Source: Yamagishiella unicocca
Taxonomy: Eukaryota; Chlorophyta; Chlorophyceae; Chlamydomonadales; Volvocaceae
Reading direction: 5' to 3'
Assembly (NCBI GenBank): GCA_003116995.1
Contig: BDSL01000115.1
Span: 1 to 64,000 of the forward strand
DNA length: 64,000 nt
The notes beneath the pieces are model-generated. The model had not been told where the DNA came from. It searched no databases and worked only from the letters and a program-made list of their open reading frames with translations. The translations under genes were made by a program, and so were the position numbers. This document shows, one piece after another, positions 23,001 through 32,898 of the stretch. The stretch's first letter is position 1, and every line of letters starts with the position of its first letter.

Positions 23001-23078
23001 TTTACTGCTGCTGCTTGGCAGCTCTCCTGATTTCCGTCTTGTTGCCCGCAGAAAACCTTCTGGGAGACCTTCATATAG
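14015..23078 (+). CDS. Large protein with a TIR-like N-terminal half (about 21 exons, about 1000 residues)
   Basis: Exons: about 14015-14170 (start unresolved), 14444-14566, 14654-14800, 15041-15202, 15416-15461, 15918-16055, 16163-16227, 16817-16852, 17022-17107, 17230-17314, 17640-17921, 18194-18889, 19281-19328, 19585-19752, 19972-19998, 20066-20224, 21414-21508, 21924-22137, 22561-22752, 22860-22934 and 23052-23078. Every splice phase agrees. The N-terminal half shows FFASHAWTYKFGAL, YYWVDILAVTQ, HPDSDF and TRVWCLFEALTAIQ, then DKVYIIQCIEDGIGINAFNN. This order (strand-helix, strand with Asp, then WCLxE helix) recalls TIR domains, where the Glu after WCL is the NADase catalytic residue; that link is inference. 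The middle exon (18194-18889) is a low-complexity Ser/Ala/Pro linker. The C-terminal 300 residues (LLYVESFP, QPYLHSLVVGMD, DRDHWLTYED) are unfamiliar. The exons at 19972 and 20066 use weak acceptors, so two adjacent genes cannot be fully excluded. The last intron uses a GC donor; a GT donor alternative would extend the end to 23293. Confidence 0.75.
15440..15750 (-). other. Antisense coding-like block inside an intron
   Basis: Within the intron 15462-15917 of the TIR-like gene the minus strand has two protein-like pieces. The first, about 15750-15640, reads AQRDIRSSLRCFIASGTELH and closes at a stop. The second, 15594-15440, follows a CAG acceptor and reads ISCDLLHVHMITFSPHTASF. They may be a nested gene fragment or chance frames. 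I do not recognise them. Confidence 0.25.
16245..16740. repeat. About 34-bp minisatellite (GAGGTGGGCATCGGGGAT core), some 14 units
   Basis: Units carry the core GAGGTGGGCATCGGGGAT followed by CCGTGCGG-type or GCTAACGGGCAGGGGG-type tails. They sort into an outer CCGTG type at both ends and an inner GCTAACGGG type, as expected for array growth from the middle. The array fills the intron 16228-16816 of the TIR-like gene. Confidence 0.9.
20436..21290 (+). repeat. Dispersed repeat family A, copy 2 (intronic, with family-B-like 3' end)
   Basis: Bases 20436-20940 match copy 1 at 441-960. The end at about 21240-21290 (GGATCCCCACAGCACTGCC) resembles the 3' end of the family B copies near 35215 and 38838. 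The copy lies within the intron 20225-21413 of the TIR-like gene, in the same direction as the gene. Confidence 0.75.
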
Positions 23079-23293
23079 GCCTGGCTGCTCATGGCCGGTC
23101 GTCCTGCGAGGGGTACGGGTTGCAGCAGCCCGCAGCACCCTTGGTGGCACCAAACGGACTGCGATGGTGGGTCTGGTCTTTCTACATTCGACACCAAGAG
23201 GAGCGCGTGTGGCCGGCGCACGCTCTCCTCCTGCGCCAGCTGCGACAGCGGTCTGTATTATTGGGCAGCGCGCGCCCGACGCACCGCCATTAG

Positions 23294-26200
23294 CGACCGC
23301 GGCACCACCACCTCCCAATCAGAGCAATGTGGAGCAGTCTCGGCCTGAAACACGCGCCGCGATGCAGGGCTGCAGCTTGACCGGGGAGCTGTGCGTGAAT
23401 ATCGCGATTGTGGCTCTGTGGCTTTGCCATGTGCTGCGAGGCTGGTCGGGATGCTGCGCCATGTTGTGGCAGCCGGCTACCCCTGCGTGCGTGTGACGGG
23501 TGGTGCGCGGGCTGCTGGCATGGCAGTGGGTGGGTGTGGGGGGGCCGGTAGGGCCGTGAGGGGGGTTGCTGGCAAGGCACAGGCAGGGCGTGCGCGCGTG
23601 TGTCGGCAGATCGTCGGGGAGCGTCATGCGGTGTCACCATATTTGTGTACATGGCTACGGGTGCAGGCAACACGGCTTCCTGTCGCAGGAAGCGCGATGC
23701 CGTGAGCCCATGAAAATACTAGCGTACTCTGAAGGCGTCTATTGGGAAGCCTCAACTGAATCTCGTGACTTGCCCGGCGGCCGTAGCCGCCGGATCCACG
23801 CCGTGCCGCCACCTTACATATGGCTGGTTTGCTTTTATTTGGCGCCCATGGCTGGAGTGCGTTTGCCAGCCGCGGGTGTGGGTCGTATCGCTTCAGTTCA
23901 AGGGTTCCATTGCGAATCTTTGGGTCGTACTACCTGTACTTGGGAGAGGTTCGCCGGCCATTGCAGACGGACCGGGGAGGCGGGCGGCCCCCACCGCGCT
24001 TGTTGACAGTGCGGCTGTAGGCCCGCGGCGCAGTGGCGCGCGCTCCAGGTCTCGATGGACAGGCCGCCATCCCCACGCAATAATAAATGTGTAGCGGCGC
24101 TTTGCGCGCCATGTGCCTACTTGGACTCGACGGAGGAGATCGAGGACGAGGGATGCCCCGCTCCTGAGGGCGGTGTTTCAGTGGAGCCAGAGCTCTGCAA
24201 AGGGGATGTGGCGGACACCCATGTTGTAAGGGACGGTTCCTTGACGACGGCATTGACGTTTCATTATGTGTGCATCTTAGCTTCCACTTATTGAGTCCCG
24301 GAGCAGTCCCGCCAATCGATCCGTCGCATACCGCATCTGCGCTGGCTCGTCGGATGTTCCGTGGCAGACCGCACAGCGAGTACGCAGGGCCCTGGTGAAA
24401 GGCTTCACGGGGGGCCCCCGCTTCACGGAGGAGTGACGCGCACAGGTCGCTATACAGGGCCACGACCTTGCGCGCACCCACAAGGCGGCACACCGCAGGC
24501 TGCAACACAGCCGAGGTCCCAGTAGCCCCACCGGATATGTCCTAGGCGGCGGCGACGTCCGACCGCTACGACCCTGAACGGCCAGGTGGACTCGAGGGCC
24601 ACGTTGGGGTCGACGCGGCTGCGGGAAGGCCCCCTAAGCGTGTGTCACACGACGCACCGCACGATCGCCCGCACTAATCAAATTCCCATGGGGTGCTGGC
24701 TGCTGTTGGGTTTGACTTGGTGGTCAGCCATTAGTGCGATGAGGCTGGGCCTCTGTCGCCGTCGTATTATTCAGCGTCGTCCGGCGATATGCTCGGTGGT
24801 TATGCCTTTTGGTCTGATCCTTGGTAACACGTACCACTGTTGAGCACATCTGCTCCACCCGGTGGTTCATCGCTCATGAGGCGCCACGTCCTCCGTCTGA
24901 TGGCCGCCCTCATGCAGCCCACCGTTGTCGCGAAGTCACAGGCGCCACTGGGGTGCCTTATGCGATGCAGCGCCGCACTAGACGCTGCAATTATACTACC
25001 CGTACGCTGTTTTTCCACAAGGACTCGCGGGGGGCAACCAGTTGCGCATAGTTTCCGGCCTTGCTTTGGGGGGGGTCGACGAAAGGGCTCCGGTCCTGTA
25101 TCAGTGTACGGCGATGTGCCCGGTGCCTCTACCTTTCCCAAAGTTTGAAGACGAATCGAACGAATACTCCTATTCAGGCGGTTGTACTGTGTGCCCTTTA
25201 AGAATGTAGAGCGTACAGCACCGTCGCTCCTTAGAATCGGACGCCCTCTGTCAAGTACCGGTAAACCCTGGCATCATCTATCTGTTCAGCTGTCGGCCTG
25301 TCGCCCCTCCCTGGTGTTTCCGGTTACGTGCAGATGGGTGACGCCAGCCTCGAACAGACCCCCGCGCCCCACACTTGATCCCAAACACGCTGCCCCGCGC
25401 CGCTGCTGCGCCGCTGCCCCACCTAGCCCAGCTAGGGCCGCGGACCGCATGCCAGGATTAGCAAGCCCTCAGTCCTGGGTGTTTGTTCTGTCTGACCTCC
25501 CGCACAATTGACTTTTGCTTGCATCTGCATTTCCTGGAGAGACGCCAGCAGTAGTCGGATCCATCCTTGTACTGCGCACCCTAATTGTACCCTTCCCAGC
25601 TATCGTGGCATCGCGCATGCAACCTGTGACGGGCCAGCCTGCTGTTGGGTTTGGTGGTCCCGGGAAGGTGAAAACCATGCCGGCGTCTTTACTCGGATTG
25701 ACAGCAAATCAAAACCCCATTCCGAGGTGCGGAGGGAAATTTAGGTGCCTGGGTCCTCCCTGGCTACCAGAGCCTTCAAGGGCCTGCTGCAACCCAGTTT
25801 GCGCAGACCCCTCGGTTACAACAAGCACGCCACATACCCAACCGCCGCTTAGGCGTGTATGGGCATATGGACGGGGGTGCGGCGCTGCACCCACGTGTAA
25901 GGGGCCCCTAGCTGCGTGCCCAACAAACCAAAGTGCTGATCCACTCACAGCAGGATGCGTGCGGCGGGCAGACATGCAGACATTGTTGAGGGCCCTAGAC
26001 CCTAAACAGGCATGCAGGCCCTTCTCAACCCGCCCACCGCTACCCGAGCTGAATAGCTCTTATCGTGCATAATGAACACTGCGACGAAGCCTCATAGCAA
26101 CAGACTAACGCTATGTTCCCGAAACATGGCTGTACGTCCCCAAACAAGCCGCCCGCCAATCCTTACCAGCCTGAAACCAGCCATGAAACGCAACAGCCTT

Positions 26201-27750
26201 AGGATCCTGAATCGTACCATGCCCAACAGGCTGCTGGTCGGTGGTACCACGCCGACGCCCGATACCGCGTCATGCTCGACAGCATTTGTCCTGCCCTCCC
26301 TTCCCCCGGCCCCATCAGCTAGCCTAGCCTACCCGCCTCCTCACCCACTGCTGGCTTGGAGTCGCACCACTCACTCCTTCCTCGGCCCCTCGCGGCCTCC
26401 GCCGCCCCGCCCTGTCAGGTAGGCCTACTGCGGACCCAGCGGCCACGGGCAGCGCGAGGCTGCTGATCTTGGTAACGGCCGCCAGCCTCCTCTTCCTCAC
26501 TCTTTCTTCGGCTCGCGGTTCAAGTCCCTCAGGCGCAGGAACTCGCGCCTGCCCGCCCCAGCCGGTTACACCCGCCAGGCGGTCGCCACGCCCTCAAGCA
26601 CGCACACCACCGATCCTGACCATCACCAAGGGTCGCAGCCACCGCCTTTAGCTAGGTGGTGCTGCGGGCCTCGGCGACATGTTCCCGGCGTCGTAAATTG
26701 ATTAGCGGAAGGGTGCCGTGCCGGCAGCGAAATGTAGCCTCGCTCGTGTGCTGGGGTGCAGTGCGCCGTCGCGGGAGAGAACCATACCCCCGCGTTGCTG
26801 AGGCGAGGGCGGCGGTGTGGGGCGGTGTAGGGCGATGCAGGGCGGGAGGGCAGGGGCATGTGGCAGCAGTTAACGGTAATGGCGGTCTTGTATGTGGGTT
26901 GAACTGGTGCACTGCTGCTGCAAACCCGTTAATTGCGGTTGAAGGTTGGCTCCGACTGTAGGGTTGTTTGCTTTCTGGACGCTGAGCGGTGCAGCGGACA
27001 CCTTGCCCCACCCAATCCTCCGCAACACCCGCGCGAGTGCGGTGCGGTGCGTGCGAGCGAGCCCGAGCGCGCGCTGTAAACATGTGAATAATAACAAGGC
27101 AACACGTACTGAACTTCCTAATTGCCGCACCTGAACCCGCCCTCGTGATGATCGGACTCCCGACGCCAACGTCACCGTCGCCGCAGCCAAAGCCAAAGCC
27201 TCGACGAGAAGCACTCGGAGTAGTGAGGGGAAAGGGAGGGAGCAAGGGAGGGGAGAAGGGAGTAGATGTGCCGTGTTAAACTATTGAAACTAAAAGCCAG
27301 TCTGGTAGGTCGTTGCCCCTGCCCTCTCCCCCCGTCCGACGCAGAGGTCCACAGCGGAAATCCAATGAACGCCGTCGCTGCCGCTGCCGTCGCCAGATAG
27401 AGCATCATCTGGAGGTGCTACGAAGGAGGGGCAGGGGGGAGCAAAGGGAATGAATGTGTGGCGTTGAAGCAGGGAAAATGGAAGCGGGTCAGGCATGTTC
27501 GAAGACGCCAGGTAGATCATTGCAGCGCCAATTCGCAGTCGATCAACGATCATCATCGCCACAGAGAGCAAATTGCGCGTGCGGCCACTGTACGGCAAGA
27601 ACGTCCACGGTGTCCTGCCGCCTGCGGGAGGGGGACAGCGGCAGGGAAGCAGGACTCAACACCTGCGGTGCCCAAGGCTGTCTTTTGCAATCGATTGCGG
27701 CGGCATCTGCAATGCACCCTCCTCAAGCCTCACACGACCACGTGCGCGGA
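23294..27750. other. Long stretch with no recognised gene
   Basis: Many short frames are present, but none shows a recognisable domain together with consistent splice sites. Bases 23500-23600 are GT-rich. Bases 27180-27245 and 27360-27445 are diverged duplicates, both with GCCG-rich coding-like text followed by a GGGAGCAAGGG-type purine run. Unrecognised exons cannot be ruled out. Confidence 0.4.
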
Positions 27751-27755
27751 GTTAG

Positions 27756-28345
27756 ACGGTCGTTTCTAACCACCTGACACACAAATCATCGCGGTGAAAA
27801 ATCTGTGCTAGCACAGAACAATGCTTAATATACTTGTTTTGGGCAATCAACCGGCAAACAAGGATACGCCAAACGAACCTCACCTCAGTATCGACCGCGA
27901 CAGGCTCCCATGATATAGGGTCATTCATTAAGATATACGCCAGATGTGAAGATGTAAAAAGGTTGAGATTCGGTGTATGGAGGGCGTTGCGGGCCATTGA
28001 GCAAGCATACGTGACGTTGTATGCGGTGGGCATACTTGACGTTGTATGCGGTGGGCAGCATACAAGGCGTCGATTCCTTGCAATGTTGGATAGAGAAATG
28101 GACGGGTCAGGTGCTGCGAAAGTAAAAGCCGTCAGTGGCCGTTGTGCCTTTCGTCGGGGACGATGACAGTAGCTAACGAGCGGGACAACGGCAGTCCAAT
28201 AATAAATGTGATTCGTGCGCAATCATGGAGTGCAGCGTGGTTGAGGTTGAACCTAGGGTAGCTACCCCATCCTGCAGAAGCAAGTGCCCAACATGGCAGG
28301 CGCCAAACAAAGCTTACCTCGGTCACTCATAACTTCCAGATGCGT
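27756..28345 (-). other. Minus-strand coding-like blocks, unknown family (block set 2)
   Basis: A minus-strand frame from about 28140 to 27880 contains FTFAAPDPSISLSNIARNRR, VCCPPHTT and MNDPISWEPVAVDTE, and ends at a GTGAGG donor followed by TTCGTTTGGC. A second donor at about 28326 reads GAG|GTAAGC then TTTGTTTGGC. Both contexts match the donor at about 2396. Upstream of 28326 the text CTCCAACTCAACAGCGGC parallels CTCCAACTAATAGCGGC at about 2902. This points to repeated exons of one family. The words TTGACGTTGTATGCGGTGGG at 28012-28050 are a local duplication. Function unknown. Confidence 0.35.
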
Positions 28346-28349
28346 ATCG

Positions 28350-30520
28350 AACCTCCGAAATAACGAATTCTGGACGGCCGCTGTTGAGTTGGAGCTTTAG
28401 AGGTCTGTAATGGGCAAAGCGAGGCTTGTGTTCAGGTTACACCTTACATAATTGCTATCCTTTTACCATTGAGCCATGAAGGATCACTGACAAACGTATG
28501 TTTTGTGTCTATAGCCCGGAGCAGTGCTATAGGGCCACTGTTGCCATCGTACAATACCACAACTGCCGAAAGCGGCGAATCGTCATCAGAAAGAGGCAAT
28601 TAGCCCGTTTCAGTGAAATGCAGCTACAGTGAAAGGGGTCATATTACTAACGTTTAGCAGCTCTTTCAGCTCAGCAAGCATTTGTGCAGGTTATGACATG
28701 TGATCTCCAGTACAGCTACCAGTGAGGATGAACGTTTAAGCCCTTGAAGAGGTGCACAGGCCCGAAAGCGGGCAATTACAGAACGCATATCATCCTGCAC
28801 GCCTGCACCACAAAGAGCTCACATGAACCTGCCGCATTAGTCGGGTTGTTCCCCGCGTAAACACGTCCGACCTGCTCCGACTAGCTCTGAGCTACCACAC
28901 ACACTGACACTGAACTGGTCAGCCATTTTACATAAGGGCCGAAGAGAGTCCGGTTGGCATAAGAAGCTCGCTTCGTCTCGCTTCGTGCGGGCCCCCCACA
29001 TCCCAAGAGGGGCAACAAGGTGCACGATGCGGTGAACCGGCCGCAATGCCCCATGCAAGAGCGCACACGAATATCGTCGCGGCGCTCAACATCGCCGCCA
29101 CCGCCGCCTCAGCCACTGAGGCCTGGCCATGCCGCACGTCTGCCTCGCGTCGGCCCCCGTTCGTAATCCGCTGGCACCATCTCCCCTGGCTGGCACTATA
29201 CCGGTCGTGGTTGAGCACGTGACGTCTTCGTTCAGCCACCCCACTGCGTCCATCGTCCGTCTCCACCCTGCGGCTGCGCGGTACGGCACCAGCATCCCAT
29301 TGGCTTCATCATGAGGAGCCAACGCAGCCACTGCGTGCTGTGCTGTAGGTGCTGGCCCTCAGAGGTGTCGTTACAAACAGCAGCTCCAGCCGGCAGTCCC
29401 TCCGCCATCCCCTCCCTACCCAGTCATTATTGCCGCTAAGCGTGTAATTGAGGAAGAGCAAGCGACCTGAGGTCGCTCAGGTACCTCAGGTCGCTTGCTC
29501 TGAGGTACGCACGTAAGCGGCAGCTAGGCCTCCCTGACACATAGTAAAGCAGGCGAGTGAGGCCCGATTGTTTCATCAAGCCTGGATGCTGCCATCCTTA
29601 TCATGAAATTTGCCCAAAAGTTGGTTACGTGGATGGATACGTAGGTGTCATTGTGCTTGTCGTGGTCGTGCTTTGGCCGCCTGCACAGGATACTATCTAT
29701 CCTGTAGCTATTTGCAAGTAATATTTGGAGCTCCGAGGCATTGTGCACCGCTTCCAAAAGGCTCGTCCCAAAGGGCAACTTCACGCGATCCGTTTGGGCG
29801 CGCTTTCGCGCACAGCGTAATCCTGCACAAACGCCGCGAAATTGCATGTAGGTGACACTCAACGGGTCTCATGTACATTCTAATGCATCCTGAGATGTAT
29901 GGCAATCAAGACGGCATTGAAGACCCATGGGTGACTTGGTGCATGATGTCGTCATCGGCGGCAGGTTCTCAAACGGAGACCGTATGTCAGCATCGCGTCC
30001 TCATCCGCATCTTCAAAAGTAATATTTGCACATCAGGCGCTACTTCCATACAAAAATGAAAGCCTGCTCTGCGGTGCTGCCCAGTTGTGCGCTAACGGCG
30101 GGCGAACGAATTGGCGTCGCGCACCCGCGGCACCCGCGAACCCTGCCAATCCTCATGTCGGCTCACCAGCATAGCTCAAGCTACAAGTTCGATTATCTGG
30201 TTTCGTCGAGTCCCTCTGGCGCTATCTCCGCGCGGCGCGTCTGCTCGCAGCAGCCATTCGGACGCGGCTGCTGGGTGGGCGCTGCCGTGTCGCCCGCAGG
30301 AGGAGGACATACTGATGAAGGCTGCCCCGGCCAAAGCAACTACGTCAGCGGCCAGGTAGGCGGAAGCCGGTGTCAGCGGCCAGGCACCGCCCCACTGCAA
30401 CTGTGATGACTGGGACGACATGGGCGCTGACACGGTCGCTGTGGGTGGGCGGGTGCTAACGCGGCTGTGATCTAACCCGATCGACTTGGTCGCATCATGG
30501 CACCACGCGTGGAGTGAGGC
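28350..30520. other. Stretch with no recognised gene
   Basis: Bases 29000-29120 on the minus strand can encode an Ala-rich hydrophobic segment (VAEAAVAAMLSAATIFVCAL), but no supporting exons were found. The stretch also holds a perfect hairpin at 29455-29501. Confidence 0.4.
29455..29501. repeat. Perfect 19-bp inverted repeat (hairpin)
   Basis: AGAGCAAGCGACCTGAGGT at 29455-29473 is followed, after nine bases, by its exact reverse complement at 29483-29501. It is not followed by a T-run, so a bacterial-type terminator is not suggested. No gene end is known beside it. Confidence 0.9.
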
Positions 30521-30526
30521 CGACAT

Positions 30527-30604
30527 ACGGCCCGCGGTATTGCACAACGTTACGGCCCGCGGTATTGCACAACGTTACGGCCCGCGGTATTGCACAACGT
30601 TACG
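30527..30604. repeat. 25-bp tandem repeat, three units
   Basis: ACGGCCCGCGGTATTGCACA plus ACGTT repeats exactly three times just upstream of the exon starting near 30665. Confidence 0.95.
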
Positions 30605-30664
30605 CCATGTCTGCCCGACGGTCAGTCTGTGCGTGTGCCGCACCCGCTGCGCGTGCATGCACAG

Positions 30665-31642
30665 CAGGGTGATGCGGAGCGCCATTCATCGACATCTGCA
30701 CCACACCAGCAGCCGTCAGCTACCAGCGCTGGCGACGAAGGGAGCCGCGAGGGCGTCGAACAGCTCCCCAGCTCCCTGCAGGCAGCAGCAGCTGGACGGG
30801 AAGCCGAGGCCGGCGAGGCTGGCGTTGGCAGCTCCAGCTCCAGCTCCAGCTCCAGCTCCAGCAGAAACGTTGTCGCACAGAGCGCGGCGGCAGGTGCGCG
30901 CGCGCGCGCTGACCCACACCGGCCAGGGGGACCAGACCTCAGCCGCCTAGACCCTCAGAACGCTGCCAGCGTGGCCGAGGCGCTGGCACTGCTCAACGCC
31001 GATGTGGTCGAGGAGGTGAGCGCGCTCGAGGACGAGGCGCTGATGGTCGGCTCGGGGCCGGATGAGGCTGATGGCCACGTGAGCCCCTGCCTGGGCGGTG
31101 CGCCGCAGGTATGGCTGGGTGCGTGAGGAGGTGCTGGCCGGTCACCGCTCCTGTTGGAATACCAATGATTGGATTCCTGGATACGTACACAGCTAAGGTG
31201 GATTTTGGGGGAGGGCGTCTTTCGTGATCTAGGATGGGTACTGAAGCGGTATGTTCCTACATATGCGTGTATGCTGCATGGTGCTGATGCATCGGGCCCC
31301 ATCCCCCGCAAGTGACTGCGACGTCCGCAACAACAATCCTCTTGTTTGTTGGCGATGATGCCAGTGCTGCTACGCACGAGTGCGCACCATGACTGACGCA
31401 CGTTCGTGTCTAGTCGCAGGAAAGCACTTCGCTTGTTGCCAGGGTGATGGGAGTTATCCCTTGGCAGTGCCCGGCAGCAACTTAGCTGAGCCAGCTACGG
31501 CTAAATGGATTTGTGTGTAAATGTGCATGTATGGGTAATGCAGGCCAAGTTCTGGAGCGGGGACGTGGATCGCGCGGACCGGTCGTGTTACAAGACACAC
31601 CACGAAGGTGGCGAACGTGGCTGTCGAGCTCACAGCAAATAA
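30665..31642 (+). CDS. 3' part of a gene for a small Ser-rich acidic protein
   Basis: Two exons join in phase 0. The first, 30665-31078, starts after a CAG and encodes 138 residues with a Gln/Ser-rich start, a run of eleven Ser from (AGCTCC)n, and an acidic helical part (SVAEALALLNADVVEEVSAL). It ends at a GTGAGC donor. The second, 31544-31642, encodes 32 residues (AKFWSGDVDRADRSCYKTHH...) and a stop. A TGTAA motif at about 31944 could be the polyadenylation signal. No start codon lies in frame upstream of the first exon, so at least one 5' exon is missing. I do not recognise the protein. Confidence 0.45.
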
Positions 31643-31989
31643 GGGCGTCTCGCACCAATGACTTCGGGAGTGAAGTGGAAGCCACAGGCCGCGGGAAGCG
31701 GGGCGAGGCGGGAGCGCGGGGCCGGGGGAGCTGGAGCGAGGGCCGGCAAGGGCTGCTGGTGCGCTCAGTGTCTCGCTCTAAGTGTCATCCCCGTGGGTTG
31801 ATTACTTGACGGCATCGCCTCGCAGCTGGCATTATGTTGCTTGTTGCAGTACCTTGGCTTTTGTGGGGGCGCAACATAACTGATCTCTTTGACGTTTGTT
31901 TCATTGTTAGTAGTCGGTAAATGCACGCGCAGGGGTCGGGCTTGTAATGCCCGAGCATGTCACGATGGGGCATGAGGACAGGGGGAGAG

Positions 31990-32053
31990 TTCAGGTTAAT
32001 TGCATACGCATACAGGCCCTCTTCAGGTTAATTGCATACGCATACAGGCCCTT
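31990..32053. repeat. 32-bp direct duplication
   Basis: TTCAGGTTAATTGCATACGC plus ATACAGGCCCTC occurs twice head to tail with almost no change. Confidence 0.9.
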
Positions 32054-32898
32054 ACACACGCGGGGCAACGCCCTCAGAACACACCGACTTATCGGTACGA
32101 ACTGCGTTGCACCCACGGGTGACGCCATTGCAACGCGCCAGACCTTGACAGGCAAAGCATTTGCGTCGAACTCAATTTGCCGGTGACGCCTTTGTTTTGG
32201 GTGTCAAGTTGGCTTATCACCTGGATCCGCTAAAAGCGTGTCACCTTACCATTGGAAGAGCAGGCCGGTCAGCCGTATTTTGTCTTTCTAGTGCAACCAA
32301 GTGCAACTGTCTGTAAGTCGCGGCCTTCCTACGGCCATGTCGGGCTTCCCGTCATACCATGACAGCTGTTCAATTGTGGTAGACGTATCGTAGAGGCTCC
32401 CAACCCGGGGTAAGCTGTGTTTTCTGCCCACACGCGAGGCATCCTCTCCCCAGTACTGCGCGTTTAATTAGAGATATAAGCGCTGCGCATTAATCCAGCC
32501 ATAAACGTAACCCGGAACCCAAAATTGTAACGATTACAGAGGGCCTTGGCCATTGACTTTGAACAGTCAGCCTGTTCGTACCACCTGCTTGCCGTGTTCC
32601 TGGTGTTCTTGACAATGATATGCATCCGGTACAATTGTTGTAACGTTCATGATAGGCAAGATGGCGTTGCCTCAGCTTGCTGCTGTAGATAACCTAGCAG
32701 AGAGAGCTTTTGTCCTGATCAGCCATCTTTGCGCTTAGCTGCTAATCACTCCTAATTACTCCTATGAAATGCGAACGGGAAGCCAAATAGGCTCCTAGTT
32801 ATGAAGTCAAGCCTTGTTCTACACCGTCCGTGGCCATATACGTTTCCATTAGCTACGCGGGCCTGACATAGTTCGAAATTTGTATCATTGATTGAAGT
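32054..32898. other. Upstream region of FIP1, no gene seen
   Basis: This AT-richer stretch probably holds the promoter and 5' UTR of the FIP1 gene starting at 32899. I see no TATA box that I would call with confidence, and no recognisable exon. Confidence 0.45.

Noticed and set aside
26505..26545. Possible tRNA T-arm (GGTTCAAGTCCC)
   Set aside because: No stem pairing around it and no matching 5' half.
29000..29270. Minus-strand hydrophobic frame (VAEAAVAAMLSAATIF) as a dehydrogenase or membrane protein
   Set aside because: The resemblance to the helix of 2-hydroxyacid dehydrogenases is short, and no other motif of that family is nearby.
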